Below are positions 1 to 10,627 of a stretch of DNA of 64,000 bases, piece by piece. Position 1 is the stretch's first letter. Each line of letters starts with the position of its first letter. Source of the DNA: Ichthyophis bannanicus (Eukaryota > Chordata > Amphibia > Gymnophiona > Ichthyophiidae); contig CM066047.1 of assembly GCA_033557465.1 (NCBI GenBank), forward strand, positions 7,580,234 through 7,644,233, in the 5' to 3' direction. Position numbers and translations under genes: made by a program. The notes beneath the pieces are model-generated. The model saw only the letters and a list, made by a program, of their open reading frames with translations, ran no database searches and was not told the DNA's origin.

Positions 1-847
1 CAGAAATCCAAGGGCGTTGTATGCAATAGGGGGCGAGAGGTTGGTGTGCACAGACCAGGAGAAGGACCTCGGAGTGACTTTTTCTGAGGATCTCAAGGGG
101 GCAAAACAGTGTGACAAGGCAATGGCAAAAGCCAGAAGGATGCTGGGTTGCATACAGAGAGGAATTACCAGCAGAAAGGAAGAGGCACTAATGCCACTGT
201 ACAAGTCGCTGGTGAGGCCTCACTTGAAGTATCGTGATCAGTTTTGGAGACCGTATCTCCCAAATATAAAAAGACTGGAAACGGTTCAGAGGAAGGCGAC
301 CTAAATGATTTGGAGCCTGCGTCAGACGACATATGAGAAGAGACTTGAAGACCTAAATATGTATACTCTGGAGGAGAGGAGGGACAGGGGAGATATGATT
401 CAGACCTTCAAGTAGTTAGAGAGTATTAATGAACAAACAAACCTCTTTCAAAGACAGGGAAGAGGGCATAATATGAAGCTGCAAGGGGGTAAACTGAATG
501 GCAACGTCAGAAAATACTTTTTTACTGAAAAGGTGGTGGATGCTTGGAGTGCCCTCACAATGGAAGTGGTGGGAGCAAATACAGTGACAGAATTCAAAAT
601 GGCATGGGGCAGACACAGAGGATCCTTTTATAGCAACAGGATAAAATCAAAATAAACACAACTCTCTCTTATATCTCAACAACTAGGGGTGACCTACACG
701 GAGCAGTGGGTACACCCCTGAACAAATGCATGGGGAGGGGTGACCTGCACAGAGCGGCAGATGCACCTACTCCTTACTGCCTTGCTTGGCAGACTAGATG
801 GACCATACTGGTCTTTATCTGCTGTCATTTACTATGTTACTATGTTT
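1..847 (+). mobile_element. CR1-like LINE, 3' part with decayed reverse transcriptase C-terminus
   Basis: A frame at 17-304 reads as the C-terminal part of a CR1-type reverse transcriptase: EKDLGV, then a KARRMLGCIQRG block, then MPLYKSLVRPHLKY and an ETVQRKAT block. The frame then shifts and meets stops, and picks up at 473-655 (MKLQGGKLNGN, RKYFFTEKVVDAW), the usual last block of CR1 ORF2. The 3' untranslated end (about 760-845) contains the motif GACTAGATGGACCATACTGG and ends in a TATGTTACTATG-like terminus, as expected for the CR1 group. It differs from the four larger CR1 copies on the minus strand, so it is another subfamily. The 5' side runs off the window. It is a dead fragment; the family call is from motif recognition. 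Confidence 0.75.
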
Positions 848-1360
848 CTGTGAGTCAGTATGTCAGGCTCCTTCTCTAGCCCTATTCAAATCCAGGCTAA
901 AATACCACCTCTTTGAGGCTGCTTTTGAATCCTATTGCTGCTCACTCTAGTTCCCAGTTTTATCAAATTTTTCATCTTGATGTGTTGGGGCAAATACAGT
1001 GACAGAATTCAAAATGGCATGGGACAGACACAGTGGATCCCTTTACAGCAACAGGATAAAATCAAAATAAACTTAAACAACTAATTTCTCAACATACAGG
1101 GGTGTCCTACACGGAGCGGTGGGTTCACCCCTTAAACAAAGACATGGGGAGGGGTGGCCTGCACGGAGTGGCAGGTGCACCTACTCTTGCCATCTTACTG
1201 GGCAGACTAGATGGACCATACTGGTCTTTATCTGCCATCATTTGCTATGTTACTATGGTTAGACTGTAAGCTCTGATCAGCAGGGACTGTCTCTTAAATC
1301 TATATGTACAGCACTGTGTAGGCCTTGTAGTGCTATACAAATAAGAAGTAGTAGTAGTAA
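848..1360 (+). mobile_element. L2-type LINE 3' tail, interrupted by a CR1 fragment
   Basis: At 885-930 the plus strand reads FKSRLKYHLFEAAFE in one frame, the typical last coding block of L2-clade LINEs. The L2-type tail (GACTGTAAGCTCTGATCAGCAGGGACTGTC, then GTGCTATACAAATAAGAAGTAG) resumes only at 1260-1360. Between them lies a CR1 3' end at 982-1257, so I infer the CR1 fragment landed in an older L2 tail. No clear target duplication was found. Confidence 0.55.
982..1257 (+). mobile_element. CR1-like LINE 3' terminus, severely 5' truncated
   Basis: This repeats the end of the element at 1-847: GGGGCAAATACAGTGACAG, the AGACACAGTGGATCC block, the GACCTGCACGGAG-type 3' UTR, and the same TATGTTACTATG terminus. 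It begins in the last codons of ORF2, so it is a strongly 5'-truncated second insertion of the same subfamily. It sits inside an L2-type tail. Confidence 0.7.
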
Positions 1361-1377
1361 TGAAATTGGGACTATTT

Positions 1378-1604
1378 ATGTATTTAGTAGTTTTTAGCTC
1401 ATGCCTTTCCAGTGGTATATCAAGGCGAGTTACAGTCGGCTACTGTAGGTATTTTCCTGTCCCCAAAGGGCTTAGAATCTAAGGTTGTACCTGAGGCAAT
1501 GGAGGGTTAAGTGACTTGCTCAAAGTCACAAGGAGAGTCAGTGAGATTGAAACCCTGGTCTTTCTGATCCTAGGTTACTGCCCTAATCACTAGGCTACTC
1601 CTCC
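1378..1604 (-). mobile_element. tRNA-headed CORE/MIR-like SINE
   Basis: Read on the minus strand from 1604, the head has an A-box-like AGCCTAGTGATTAGGGC and a B-box-like GGGTTTCAATC. It is followed by the conserved GTGACTTTGAGCAAGTCACTTAACCC core and a GCCCTTTGGGGACAGG block, as in MIR-like SINEs with an L2-related tail. The same family recurs at 26660-27620 and, in two nested copies, at 44432-44827. Moderately decayed. Confidence 0.65.
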
Positions 1605-1757
1605 ATTCCTGGAATACATATGTAGATTTTTGAGCTCACTCAGGTTATGCCCCACCTCAACAAACCCGCTTGCCAGTAAGGTTTCTAATATAATCCCTGT
1701 GGAAGTTCTCTAGAAACAGCCAAAAAACCTGACTAAAGAACACTAATAGAAGAAAAA

Positions 1758-1943
1758 GAGTAGTTACTCACCTGTAACAGGTGTTCTCCAGGAGCAGCAG
1801 GAATCAGTCCTCACATATGGGTGTCATCGGCGCCGATGAAGCCCCAGCGGAGCATTTCCCCAGCCTTCTATGAAAGCCTTTGGGAATGCAGGCACGCATG
1901 CGCGGTTCCCTTCCCGCCTAAACGTGCCATCTTACCTCAGTCA
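1758..1943 (-). repeat. DIRS-1 3' inverted terminal repeat
   Basis: The stretch from TCAGTCCTCACATATGGGTG through the GCGGAGCATTTCCCC block to GTGCCATCTTACC is the reverse complement, with a few mismatches, of 9811-9961 at the other end. The outermost 40 or so bases (GTAGTTACTCACCTG onward) have no partner at the far end; they pair instead with the internal complementary region at 2020-2130. This asymmetry of the two ends is normal for DIRS elements. Confidence 0.85.
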
Positions 1944-2019
1944 AATGACATAGCTAAGAACAGCACACAAAAAATGAAAAATAAACTATGTACAACTGCA
2001 ACTCCAAAGGGAGGAGGGA

Positions 2020-2130
2020 GGGTTGTGAGGACTGATTCCTGCTGCTCCTGGAGAACACCTGTTAGAGGTGAGTAACTACTCTTTCTCCAGGACCAAGCAA
2101 GAAGTCAGTCCTCACATATGGGTGACTCCC
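2020..2130 (-). repeat. DIRS-1 internal complementary region
   Basis: One half (about 2027-2088) is the reverse complement of the left terminus at 1760-1826. The adjoining half (about 2085-2130, CCAGGACCAAGCAAGAAGTC) is the reverse complement of the right terminus at 9925-9970. It therefore reads as the two element ends placed side by side. In the DIRS-1 replication model of Dictyostelium, this region templates the joining of the ends into a circle. Confidence 0.8.
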
Positions 2131-2258
2131 AAGCTCTGGGCTACCGAGGAACCCAGGCTGAACAAGAGAACTCCCTCTAGTCTCAGTAGCAAAGAAAGGC
2201 TTTTCAAGGACACAACCTCCACCGGTAGCCCAACAGAGGGCAGGAGGGCAGGAGTAGG

Positions 2259-3200
2259 CTAAACCTCAAAGAGATTCCGGAGTACTGCTTGGCCAAAAGC
2301 ACTGTCCCTACAGGACTCCCTCTCCAGACAGTAATGGGCCACAAAAGTCTGGCTTGAAGACCAAGTTGCAGCCCTGCAGATGTCTACCAAGGGCACAGAG
2401 CGGAGATGAGCCACTGAGGCAGCCATTGCCCTGACACGGTGGGCCGTAACCCGACCCTGCAAAGAGCTGAGTAGCCCTTCTATGCCCCTGCGTACGGTAA
2501 AGGTAGAAGGATAAGGCCCTCCTACAGTCCAGGGTATGCAGAACTGCTTCAGCCTGGCTTGCATGAGGCCTAGGGAAGAATGTTGGAAGAACCCCCTCCT
2601 GGTTGAGGTGGAAGGAGGAGACAACCTTTGGGAGGAACTTTGGATGAGTCTTGAGGACTACCCTGTTCCTATAAATCCTGGTGTAAGGCCTATCACAGGC
2701 CAGGGCCTGAAGCTCACTCACTCGCCTAGCCGAGATAAGAGCTATCAGGAAAAGAGTCTTCCAGGATAGGAAGCGCAGTGGACAAGTAGCCATTGGCTCA
2801 AAAGGTGGGCGAGTCAGTTGCTGCAAGACCACATTTAACTCCCACTCAGGGGCAGGAGGACGGATTGGAGGCTTGAGCAAAAGCAAGCCCCTGAGAAAGC
2901 GGGACACCAAGGGGTGAACTGACAGAGAATGTCCTTCCACCAGTGAGTGGTGAGCTGCTAGAGCTGAGAGGTGAACCCGAACAGAATTGGACTTGAGTCC
3001 CTGATTGGACAAGTGGAGTAAATACTGAAGCACTACTGGTACAGTACAGGAGAAAGGATCCTCTATACGTAGCTGACACCACACAGAAAACCTTCTCCAT
3101 TTGAGAGCATAGGTTTTTCTAGTGGATTGTTTCCTAGAGACGAGGACAGCTTCCTCAACTTCCTGAGGTAGGCCCCAGGGAGTCAAAACTACCCTTGCAG
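2259..3200 (-). pseudogene. DIRS-1 tyrosine recombinase, broken by an internal deletion
   Basis: The tyrosine recombinase would integrate a circular DNA intermediate through a covalent tyrosine-DNA bond. Visible blocks, N to C: QSTRKTYALKWRRF, the core-binding-type segment VVLQYLLHLSNQGLKSNSVR, box A ISARRVSELQALA with the catalytic Arg, then after the lesion box B HRVRAMAASVAHLRS (H-x-x-R) and the tyrosine block FVAHYCLERES. Compared with copy 3, about 107 bp are missing near 2464, between CTGCAAAG and AGCTGAGTAGCCC, with a short shared AAG at the joint. The loss shifts the frame, so box A and box B/Tyr lie in different frames (upstream ORF 3453-2308, downstream ORF 2624-2259). Non-functional as read. 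Confidence 0.85.
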
Positions 3201-3251
3201 TCTCCAGGTCATCAAATTGAGAGCTTTGAGATTGGAGTGCAGAAGGGAACC

Positions 3252-4998
3252 CTAATCCTGAGAGAGAAGGTTGGGTTGCAACCCCAGAGGCAATGGGGGA
3301 TCCACCGCCAGTTGAAGCAGAAGTGGAAACCAAGGCTGTCTCGGCCACCTGGGAGCCACCAGCAGGACCGAGGCCTTGTCCTGAAGAATCTTGAAGAGAG
3401 TTCGGGCCACCAAGGGCGTGGGAGGAAACGCATACAGGAGGCCCTGAGACCATGGAATCAGAAATTGCATCTGCTGCCAGCCGCAGAGGATGCGGTTGCC
3501 TGGAGCAGAACTTTGGCAGCTGTTTGTTCAGTGGACTGGCAAAGAGATCTATCCAAGGGAGACCCTATTTTAGGAAGATCTTCTGAACTACCAAAGGATG
3601 CAGTTGCCACTCGTGGGGCTGTAGAATCCTGCTCAACCTGTCGGCAGGTAGTTGTCCTGGCCTGGAAGGTACACAGCCTTGAGGAGCATGTTGTGCTTGA
3701 GGGCAAATGAACAAAGGTCCTGAGTCTCCGGACAGAGGAGTCTGGACCCAGTCCCGCCCTGTTTGTTCACATAAAACATGGCTACTTGATTGTCTGTCTG
3801 AACGAGGACAGATTGATGAGCCAGGGTAGGAGAGAAAGCTTTGAGTGCCAATCGAATAGCTCTGAGTTCTAGAAGATTGATCTGCTGTGCAGCCTCCCAA
3901 GGAGACCACAGACCCTGGGTGCAGTTGTTCAGACAATGAGCTCCACAGCCCTGCAGGGAGGCGTCTGTGGTCAGTACCACCGTGTACCCAGGAATTTGAA
4001 AGGGCACTCCCTTTAGCAGATTGGGTGGGTGCAACCACCAGCTGAGGGAGTTCAGAAATTGTCTGGACACCCTTATCCTGTCCCTGAGGCTGCCTGTGGC
4101 TTGTGACCATTGAGTCCGAAGGCACCACTGTGCAGGCCTCATATGGAGCCTGGCATTGGGGGTCACATGTACTGTCGAAGCCATGTGGCCAAGATGCCTC
4201 AGGCAGAGTCTGGCGGAGACCAGTGACCTGTTGAGAAACTGGTTTGCTAAGGCTATCAGTCTTTGTGCTCTGTCCTCTGGCAAGAAAGCCATTGCCAGCA
4301 GAGAGTCCAGCCTTGCTCCTCTGAACTCTAAGTTCTTGGAGGGGAGCAAAGTGGACTTTGCGAAGTTTATTACAAACCCCAGACTTTGAAGAAGAGCAAT
4401 AGTTGTGAGGGTGGCTTGTCTGGCCTCCTGGCACATCTGACCCCTGATGAGCCAGTCGTCCAGATAGGGGAAGACAAAGATTCCCTGATTTCTCAGGTAG
4501 GCCGCCACCACTGCCAGGCATTTGGTAAAGACCCTGGGAGTGGAGGTGAGGCCAAAAGGCAGTACTCTGTACTGATAATGGTTTCCTCCCACAATGAACC
4601 TGAGGTACTTTCTGTGGTCTGGATGAATGAGGATGTGAGTGTACGCATCCTTTAGATCTAAGGAGCATAGACAATCTCCCTGCTGGAGGTAGGGAAGAAG
4701 TGTTCCAAGAGTAAGCATCTTGAACTTCTCCTTCTCTAGGAACTTGTTGAGGTTCCTGAGGTCCAGAAGGGGGCGAAGGCCACCAGTTCTTTTGGGCACC
4801 AGGAAATACCTGGAGTAGAATCCGTGACCTTGCAAATGGGGGAGGCACAGGCTCCACCACCCTGTCCACCAACAGACCTTGAAGCTCTTGAAGGAGAAGG
4901 TCTGTATGCAGGGGAGGCCTTGGAGGTTCCCCTGGGAAGTATGGCGGAGGCAGTTGGTGAAAAGGCAGTGCATAGCCCCTGTGGACTATGTTCAACAC
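3252..4998 (-). pseudogene. DIRS-1 reverse transcriptase / RNase H
   Basis: A 446-residue open frame (4973-3633) carries the RT core: LLDLRNLNKFLEKEKFKM, CSLDLKDAYTHILIHP (first catalytic Asp), QYRVLPFGLTSTPRVFTK, and FPYLDDWLIRGQ with the YLDD pair intact. RNase H follows: VVLTTDASLQGCGAHC, INLLELRAIRLAL (Glu), VLVQTDNQVAMFYVNKQGG (Asp). The frame breaks after LPGQDNYLP near 3635. The remaining DIRS-type tail (WGLPSIDLF region, PTPLVARTLFKILQDKASV, APRWPRQPWFPLL) continues in another frame to about 3252. The gene start lies beyond 4998, where CR1-A interrupts the element. This is the only one of the three DIRS copies that keeps the YLDD motif. No methyltransferase domain was recognised. Confidence 0.85.
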
Positions 4999-5189
4999 CC
5001 AACTGTACCCCGTGATAAGAAAATAAGAACATAAGATATGCCATACTGGGTCAGACCAAGGTCCATCAAGCCCAGTATTCTGTTTCCAACAGTGGCCAAT
5101 CTAGGTCATATGCACCTAGCAGTTTCCCCAACAGACACAAGTTCCACAATGCTTGTACTGGGTCAAGCATTGATATCTTCGGTCACTTC

Positions 5190-6981
5190 TTAATAATGGT
5201 TTATGGACCTTTCCTCCAGGAACTTGTCCAAACCTTTTTTAAACCCAGCTACACTAACAGCCTTTACTACATCCTCCGGTAACAAATTCCAGAGTTTGAT
5301 TACACGTTGAGTGAAAAAATATTTTCTTTTATTAGTCTTAAATAGTTTACCCTGTAGCTTCATTGCATGTCCCCTAGTCTTTCTATATTCTGATAAGGTA
5401 AACAATCGATCTACGTTTACCCGTTCCACTCCGTTCCTTAATTTATAGACTTCTATCATATCTCCCCTCAGCCGTCTCTTTTCCAGGATAAAGAGCCCTA
5501 ACCTTTTTAGCCTTTCTTCATAGGAGTATCCCTTCCATCCCCTTTACCATTTTGGTGGCTCTTCTCTGTACCTTTACTAAAATCGCTATATCCTTTTTAA
5601 GATACGGCGACCAGAATTGCACACAATATTCAAGGTGTGGTCTCACCATGGAACGATATAGAGGCATTATAATATCTTTTGTTTTATTTTCCATTCCTTT
5701 CCTTATCATACCTAGCATTCTATTTGCTCTCTTGGCCGCCGCTGCACACTGGGCCGAGGGTTTTAACATGCTATCCACAATGACGCCTAAATCCTTTTCC
5801 TGGGTGGTGGTTCCTAATATGGAACCTTGCATCGTGTAACCATAGTTTGGGTTGTTCTTCCCTAGGTGCATAACCTTGCACTTGTCCACATTAAATTTCA
5901 TCTGCCATTTTGATGCCCAGTCTTCCAATTTATCAAGATCCTCTTGTAATTTTTCACAATCCTCTTGGGTTTTAACAACTTTAAATAGTTTTGTGTCATC
6001 TGCAAATTTGATAACCTCACTCGTTATTCCACTTTCCAGGTCATTTATGAATATGTCAAAAAGCAGCGGACCCAGCACAGATCCCTGGGGTACACCACTA
6101 TTCACCTTTCTCCATTGGGAAAATTGGCCATTTAGCTCTACCCTCTGCTTTCTATCTTTTAACCAGTTCCTGATCCACAATAGTACATTGCCTCCTATCC
6201 CATGACTCTTTAGTTTTGCCAAAAGTCTCTGATGAGGGACCTTGTCAAAGGCTTTCTGAAAGTCCAAATACACAATATCAACCGACTCACCTTTGTCCAC
6301 CTGTTTATTCACTCCTTCAAAAAAACATAACAGATTAGTAAGACAAGATCTTCCTTGTCTAAAGCCATGTTGGCTGTCTCCCATTAGGTTGTGACTATCT
6401 ACATGCTGAGTAATTTTATTCTTTATGATGGTTTCTACCATTTTTCCCGGTACTGACGTCAGGCTCACCGGTCTGTAGTTTACCGGATCACCCCTGGAAC
6501 CCTTTTTAAAAATTGGTGTTACATTGGCGAGCCTCCAATCTTCAGGTATTAGAGATGATTTTAATGATAGTTCACAGATTACTGATAGCAGTTCTGCAAT
6601 CTCATATTTCAGTTCTTTCAACACCCTTGGATGTATACCATCCGGCCCAGGTGATTTGCTACTCTTCAGTTTATCTAATAGTTGTAAGACATCTTCCCGA
6701 TGTATCGATATTTCCACCAATTCTTCCGCACCTTTAAATACCACTTCAGTCATGGGTAACATCCCTACATCTTCCTCAGTAAAGAATTCATTCAGTCTCT
6801 CCGCTATCACCTTGTCACCTCTTAGTGCTCCTTTAACCCCTTTATCATCTAATGGACCAACTGACTCTCTCACAGGTTTTTTGCTACGAATGTACTTGAA
6901 AAGGTCTTTATTTCGCGTTTTTGCTTCCGCAGCAAGCTTCTTCTCAAATTCTCTCTTTCCTGCCTTATCAATGCCTTGCAT
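5190..6981 (-). pseudogene. CR1-A ORF2, reverse transcriptase domain
   Basis: This is the best-preserved CR1 RT in the window: an uninterrupted 487-residue frame at 6981-5518. Motifs in order: SSKSPGPDGIHPRVLKEL, NVTPIFKKGSRGDPVNYRPV, QHGFRQGRSCLTNLL, VYLDFQKAFDKVPHQRLLA, SGVPQGSVLGPLLFDIFIND, KFADDTKLFK (catalytic FADD), KCKVMHLGKNN and the CR1-type C-terminus MPLYRSMVRPHLEYCVQF. The frame shifts near 5520 and the last block ([31 protein letters not shown]) reads in another frame at 5459-5190. It polymerises cDNA on nicked target DNA in intact relatives. This copy has lost its N-terminus and its C-terminal frame, so it is inactive. Confidence 0.85.
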
Positions 6982-7566
6982 TTGACTTGCCAGTGCTTGT
7001 GCTGTTTCCAGGTTTCATCGTTTGGCTCTTTTTTCCATTTCCTGAAAGATGCTTTTTGGCAACAACAGCCTCTCTGACCTCACCTTTAAACCATGCTGGC
7101 AGTTTTTTGGACTTCCTTCCACTTTTCTTAAAGCGTGGAATACAGCTGGTCTGGGCTTCCAAGATAGTATTTTTCAACAACACCCAAGCTTGATGTACAT
7201 CTTTAACCTTCGCAACTGCTCCTTTTAGTTTTTTCTTAACTGTTTTCCTCATTTTATCATAGTCTCCCTTTCGAAAGTTAAAAGGTAGTACTGTGGATTT
7301 CCTTACTATCCCTCCTCCACTAATTAAATCAAAGGCAATCATGCTATGATCACTATTGCCAAGTGGCCCCAACACCCTTATCTCTTGCACTAGATCTGGT
7401 GTTCCACTAAGGACTAGGTCTGATATGGCTTCCCCTCTGGTCGGTTCATGAATCAGCTGCTCCAAGAAGCAGTCATTTATTTCATCTAGGAACTTTATCT
7501 CCCTAGCATGTCCTGACGTGACACTGACCCAGTCGATACCGGGGTAATTGAAATCACCCATTATTA
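6968..7566 (-). pseudogene. CR1-A ORF2, truncated endonuclease domain
   Basis: The minus-strand frame reads IIIMGDFNYPGIDW (the GDFN block of AP-type LINE endonucleases), INDCFLEQLIHEPTRGEAIS, DLVLSGTPDL, and GPLGNSDHSMIAFDL with the catalytic SDH motif. It then runs through the linker GRKSKKLPAWFKGEVREAV. The N-terminal endonuclease blocks present in CR1-C (YANARSPKNKMGEL, ISETWW) are absent because the element is 5' truncated at 7566. A frame change separates it from the RT. Confidence 0.8.
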
Positions 7567-7655
7567 TGATGTGTGGCCACTGGTGGGCAAAGAGGGCTAG
7601 GCGACCTCCTGTGCATGGTTGGGATAGCAGGGACAGAGAGGCTACGCTCAAGGAG

Positions 7656-9560
7656 TCAAAATCCCCCACCCTGCTGAGTGGGAGCAGGGGCCAGAGGCTT
7701 GGGGGTCCTCTGCCTACGGGGCCCATTACCCTGCCCCTTGGCTTGCTGACCCTGGGGTGCAGCTTGGGCAGCCTGATACTGAGGGTACTGTTTGTAGGCA
7801 GTGCCCTTCCTCGGGTAAAAGGGCTTTTTACCCGAGCCCTTCTTCTTATGAGAAGGGGCAGAGGTCTTCCTAGACAGCCTTGTCCGTGTAAGGTGCTCGG
7901 TTTCGAGCTGAGCGGCCTTCTCGATCATGGGCTTGCCAAAAAAGGTTCTCACCTCGGCAAGGGACATCGACCAACTTGTCCTGAACCCATGGCTCGAGGT
8001 CCGATGATTGCAGCCATGCCTGGCGTCGAGCCGCGATGCTGGCTGCCGCAACTCGGGCCGCAGCCTCGAAGCCAACATAGGCGGCGCGGGACATGAACTT
8101 CGAGCAGTCCCGAATCCCCGAGGAGAAGGACTTGAATCTCTGCAAAGGTTCCCCGGAGAGACCAGCAGAGAACCTGGCCCCGCAAGTACATGCCCCTGTA
8201 CAGCTAGTAAGACTGGACACGGCAAGCAAGCATCGAGCCCTGGAAGCACTTTCTACCGATGCCATCGAAGTTACGGGCCTCCCTGCCGGGGGGCACCGCA
8301 GAGTGCATCTTCTGACTCTTCAGGCGATGCATGGCCGATTCCACAACCATGGAATGGTGTGGTAGCTGTGCCTTCTGAAAGCCAGGGCTCTTCCGGAGTC
8401 GATAGATCGAATCGACTCACTTGCTGAGAACCGGCGCCAAGGCCGCTGCCTCCCACTGAAGAGGAGCCGTTCCAGCATCGGAGGAACCGGTACAGTAAAG
8501 GTCTCCTTCGGAGGAGAGTCATAGTGCAGTGCCTCGAGCTCTTCAGCTCGAGGCTCTTCCTTGGGGTCCGCCGGAATAGCCAAGGCAGTGGCCATATCCC
8601 GGACAAACTCCGAGAACCGGGTGTCCTCCGGAGGGGATCTACTCCGGGGCTCAGACTGCGGTGAGTCCGATGGGACGCACCGAGTCTTGAACGTATCGGG
8701 GGACTCCTCATCCTCCGTCTCCCAGGCGGACTCGTCCGACGAGGAGTCAGGGTCCGACCCCGCAGGGCCCTGGAGCACCCGCCCCGTCGCCAGAGGCACC
8801 AGCGTCAATGCCCTCGGTCCCGAACGGGAGGTCGAGGGAGACCACGACTGAGGTCGACTTCGAGCCATGATGGACTCGAGTATCGGCTCAGTCTCCGGGG
8901 TCGACTTCAATGTCGATGTCCCGGTGGTCGGGGCAGATGCGCCAGACAGGCTGGCCATCAGTGCCCACTGCTGCTCCATGAAGGCAGTCTGCTCTCCAAG
9001 GCTGTCATCCTGAGACTCAGCTCGGGAGACGCAGCAGCCACCGACTCGGGCCCCGGCGGTGCCGGGTCCAACGTCGGCTCTCTGGGAGGAGAGTCCTCGA
9101 GGACCACAGGGTTTACGTGTCCAGCAGACTCCGGCTCCACGCGAGGAACTTTGGCAGGCTTCTCTTGTTCCACGGGCCCGGGGCAACGGTCGGGGGTCTT
9201 TGACCTGGCCCTCGAGGAGCCAGGGACCTCCTCCGACGCCGCCCTCACGAGCCGCTTCTTCCTCTTGCTTTCCCGGTCCGGGGACCCCCTGTCCGAGGAG
9301 GTTCGACGGCGCTCGGGATCCGAATCCCAAGATGTCGAGGCCTCAGACGAGGTCTGGGCTCGGCCGTAGGCTGAGTCCGAGAAAAGCCTTTCTCTCTGCT
9401 GCTGACGACTTCGGAGTGCCTTGGAAGACATCTTCCCACATGGTCCACACATCTTAGGGTCGTGATCAGGACCGAGGCACTGAAGGCAGCAGTCGTGTGT
9501 GTCGGTGAGAGACATTAACGTCTTACACCGATCACACTTCTTGAAACCGCTGGAAGCCAT
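7656..9560 (-). pseudogene. DIRS-1 gag-like gene
   Basis: I take the start as the Met of MASSGFKKCDRC (ATG at 9560), because all three copies share it. The N-terminus has paired cysteines and histidines (CDRCKTLMSLTDTHDCCLQC, CGPCGKM), which look zinc-binding. The middle is long and rich in Ser, Pro, Arg and acidic residues (SDESAWETEDEESPDTFKT). Next come a conserved RFSEFVRDMATALA block, TVPVPPMLERLL, a GFEAAARVAAASIAARRQAW helix-like block and WVQDKLVDVPCRGENL. The C-terminus is Lys/Gln/Pro-rich and basic. The protein probably binds the element RNA. Frames change at about 8960, 8470 and 7900, so it is dead. A 4-bp loss after MLERLLF is visible by comparison with copy 3. Confidence 0.75.
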
Positions 9561-9810
9561 CGGGGAAAAAAGAGTCCCCGCGAGGTCAAAGGACCGGCCT
9601 TCCAGGGAAAAATAAAAAAAGGGCGCGAACGCCAGCCACGAAGGGCAAAAACCGAAAAAGAAGAATCGGGCTCGATACCGGTATACCGAACCCGGCGGGA
9701 GGGGAACCGGTGTCGAACTGGGAAGAAAAAAAATAGCGAGAATCGCCGAAGAAATCAAACTTTTATCCGGGATGACAGGACACATGTCCGGTGGGCTTCT
9801 CGGAAAAAGA

Positions 9811-9973
9811 GAGACTGGGGTAAGATGGCACCTTTAGGTGGGAAGGGAACCGCGCATGCGTGCCTGCATTCCCAAAGGCTTTCATAGAAGGCTGGGGAAA
9901 TGCTCCGCTGGGGCTTCATCGGCGCCAATGACACCCATATGTGAGGACTGACTTCCTGCTTGGTCCTGAAGAA
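9811..9973 (-). repeat. DIRS-1 5' inverted terminal repeat
   Basis: Reverse complement of the left end: GGTAAGATGGCACC, GGCTTTCATAGAAGGCTGGG, AATGCTCCGCTGGGGCTTC, CACCCATATGTGAGGACTG. It ends CTTGGTCCTGAAGAA at the outer boundary. It lies just upstream of gag and presumably contains the promoter, though no TATA-type element was identified. Confidence 0.85.
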
Positions 9974-10191
9974 AGAGTGAATATGTAGGGGCAAGCAAGA
10001 AAAAAATAGTACAAGCTACCACTTACTAACTAGAGGAAAGTCGAGAAAAGCAAAATGATGCATGTATCACTGAAACCGTATAGTCGGCTCCATGAAAAAG
10101 AGAGACTGAAGATCTCAGGGTGCAGTAACAACAGGGAGGAACAGAGCTTTCTAAAAGCTTTTAGAAGGAGTTGAAGTTCCTGCACAGGGTT

Positions 10192-10252
10192 CTGTCGATG
10201 ACATTACCCATAAGTAAGGATTTATCCTGCTTGTCACTGGAGAAAGAGAACG
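10192..10252 (-). repeat. Relic of a DIRS terminal repeat
   Basis: The text GATGACATTACCCATAAGTAAGGA followed by CCTGCTTGTCACTGGAGAAAG is a diverged form of the right terminus of the full DIRS copies (GACACCCATATGTGAGGACTG ... CCTGCTTGGTCCTGGAGAA). It is an isolated fragment about 240 bp outside DIRS-1 and in the same orientation as that terminus. Probably an older, related copy. Low identity makes this tentative. Confidence 0.45.
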
Positions 10253-10384
10253 CAAACTCTGGCTTCTCTGGCTCTCAAGCCATTGCTCTCCTCTCAGAGG
10301 GCGTATATGATACTCTTTATGAAAAGTGGCATAAATATGCACAACAGGAATGAATTAATGCCACCATTACTTATAGCCATTATG

Positions 10385-10627
10385 CAAACTGTTAGTGTAG
10401 CTGGGTTTAAAAAAGGTTTGGACAAGTTCCTGGAGGAAAGGTCCATAAACCATTATTAAAAAGGGACCCAGGATATCAATACTTGACCCACTACAAGCAT
10501 TGTAGAACCTGTGTCTTTTGGGGATACTGCTAGATACGTATGACCTACATTGGCCACTGTTGGAAACAGGATATTGGGCTTGATGGACATTGGTCTGACC
10601 CAGTATGGCATATCTTATGTTCTTAAA
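10385..10627 (+). mobile_element. CR1/L3-type LINE 3' terminal fragment
   Basis: Plus-strand copy of the 3' end of the CR1 family seen at 5017: GTTAGTGTAGCTGGGTTTAA, GGACAAGTTCCTGGAGGAAAG, CATTGGTCTGACCCAGTATG, ending ATCTTATGTTCTTA. It starts in the last codons of ORF2 ([19 protein letters not shown] block), so only about 240 bp were inserted. Confidence 0.85.

Larger units (their letters stand above)
5017..7566 (-). mobile_element. CR1/L3-type LINE, copy A, inserted in DIRS-1
   Basis: This is a 5'-truncated CR1. Its 3' end is at 5017-5040 (minus strand: GGTCTGACCCAGTATGGCAT, ATCTTATGTTCTTA), the classic CR1/L3 terminus. It extends upstream through RT into the endonuclease domain, stopping at 7566. 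The flanking DIRS sequence rejoins cleanly: DIRS-3 at 60510 reads CCCAGTGATGTGG, and here GTGAT and GATGTGTGG flank the LINE. That gives a 4-bp target duplication TGAT at 5013-5016 and 7567-7570. The insertion is younger than DIRS-1. Confidence 0.9.
1758..9973 (-). mobile_element. DIRS-like tyrosine-recombinase retroelement, copy 1 (split by CR1-A)
   Basis: The element reads on the minus strand as gag, then reverse transcriptase/RNase H, then tyrosine recombinase, bounded by inverted terminal repeats (right arm 9811-9973, left arm 1758-1943). This order, inverted ends, an internal complementary region beside the 3' end and no evident target duplication are the diagnostic DIRS set. About 2.55 kb of the span is the later CR1-A insertion (5017-7566), leaving about 5.66 kb of DIRS. 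It is closest to copy 3 at 57285-62908, and copy 2 at 17125-22413 is a more diverged subfamily. All three genes are broken here; the RT keeps its YLDD motif but the recombinase is frameshifted by an internal deletion. Confidence 0.9.

Noticed and set aside
1..1257. Tandem duplication of a CR1 3' end
   Set aside because: The second copy is embedded in an L2-type tail and starts at its own truncation point, so two independent insertions explain it better.
3565..4998. 477-codon minus-strand ORF in DIRS-1
   Set aside because: A shadow of the RT/RNase H gene: the 446-codon frame at 4973-3633 carries the YLDD and RNase H motifs, this one does not except for short stretches after frame changes.
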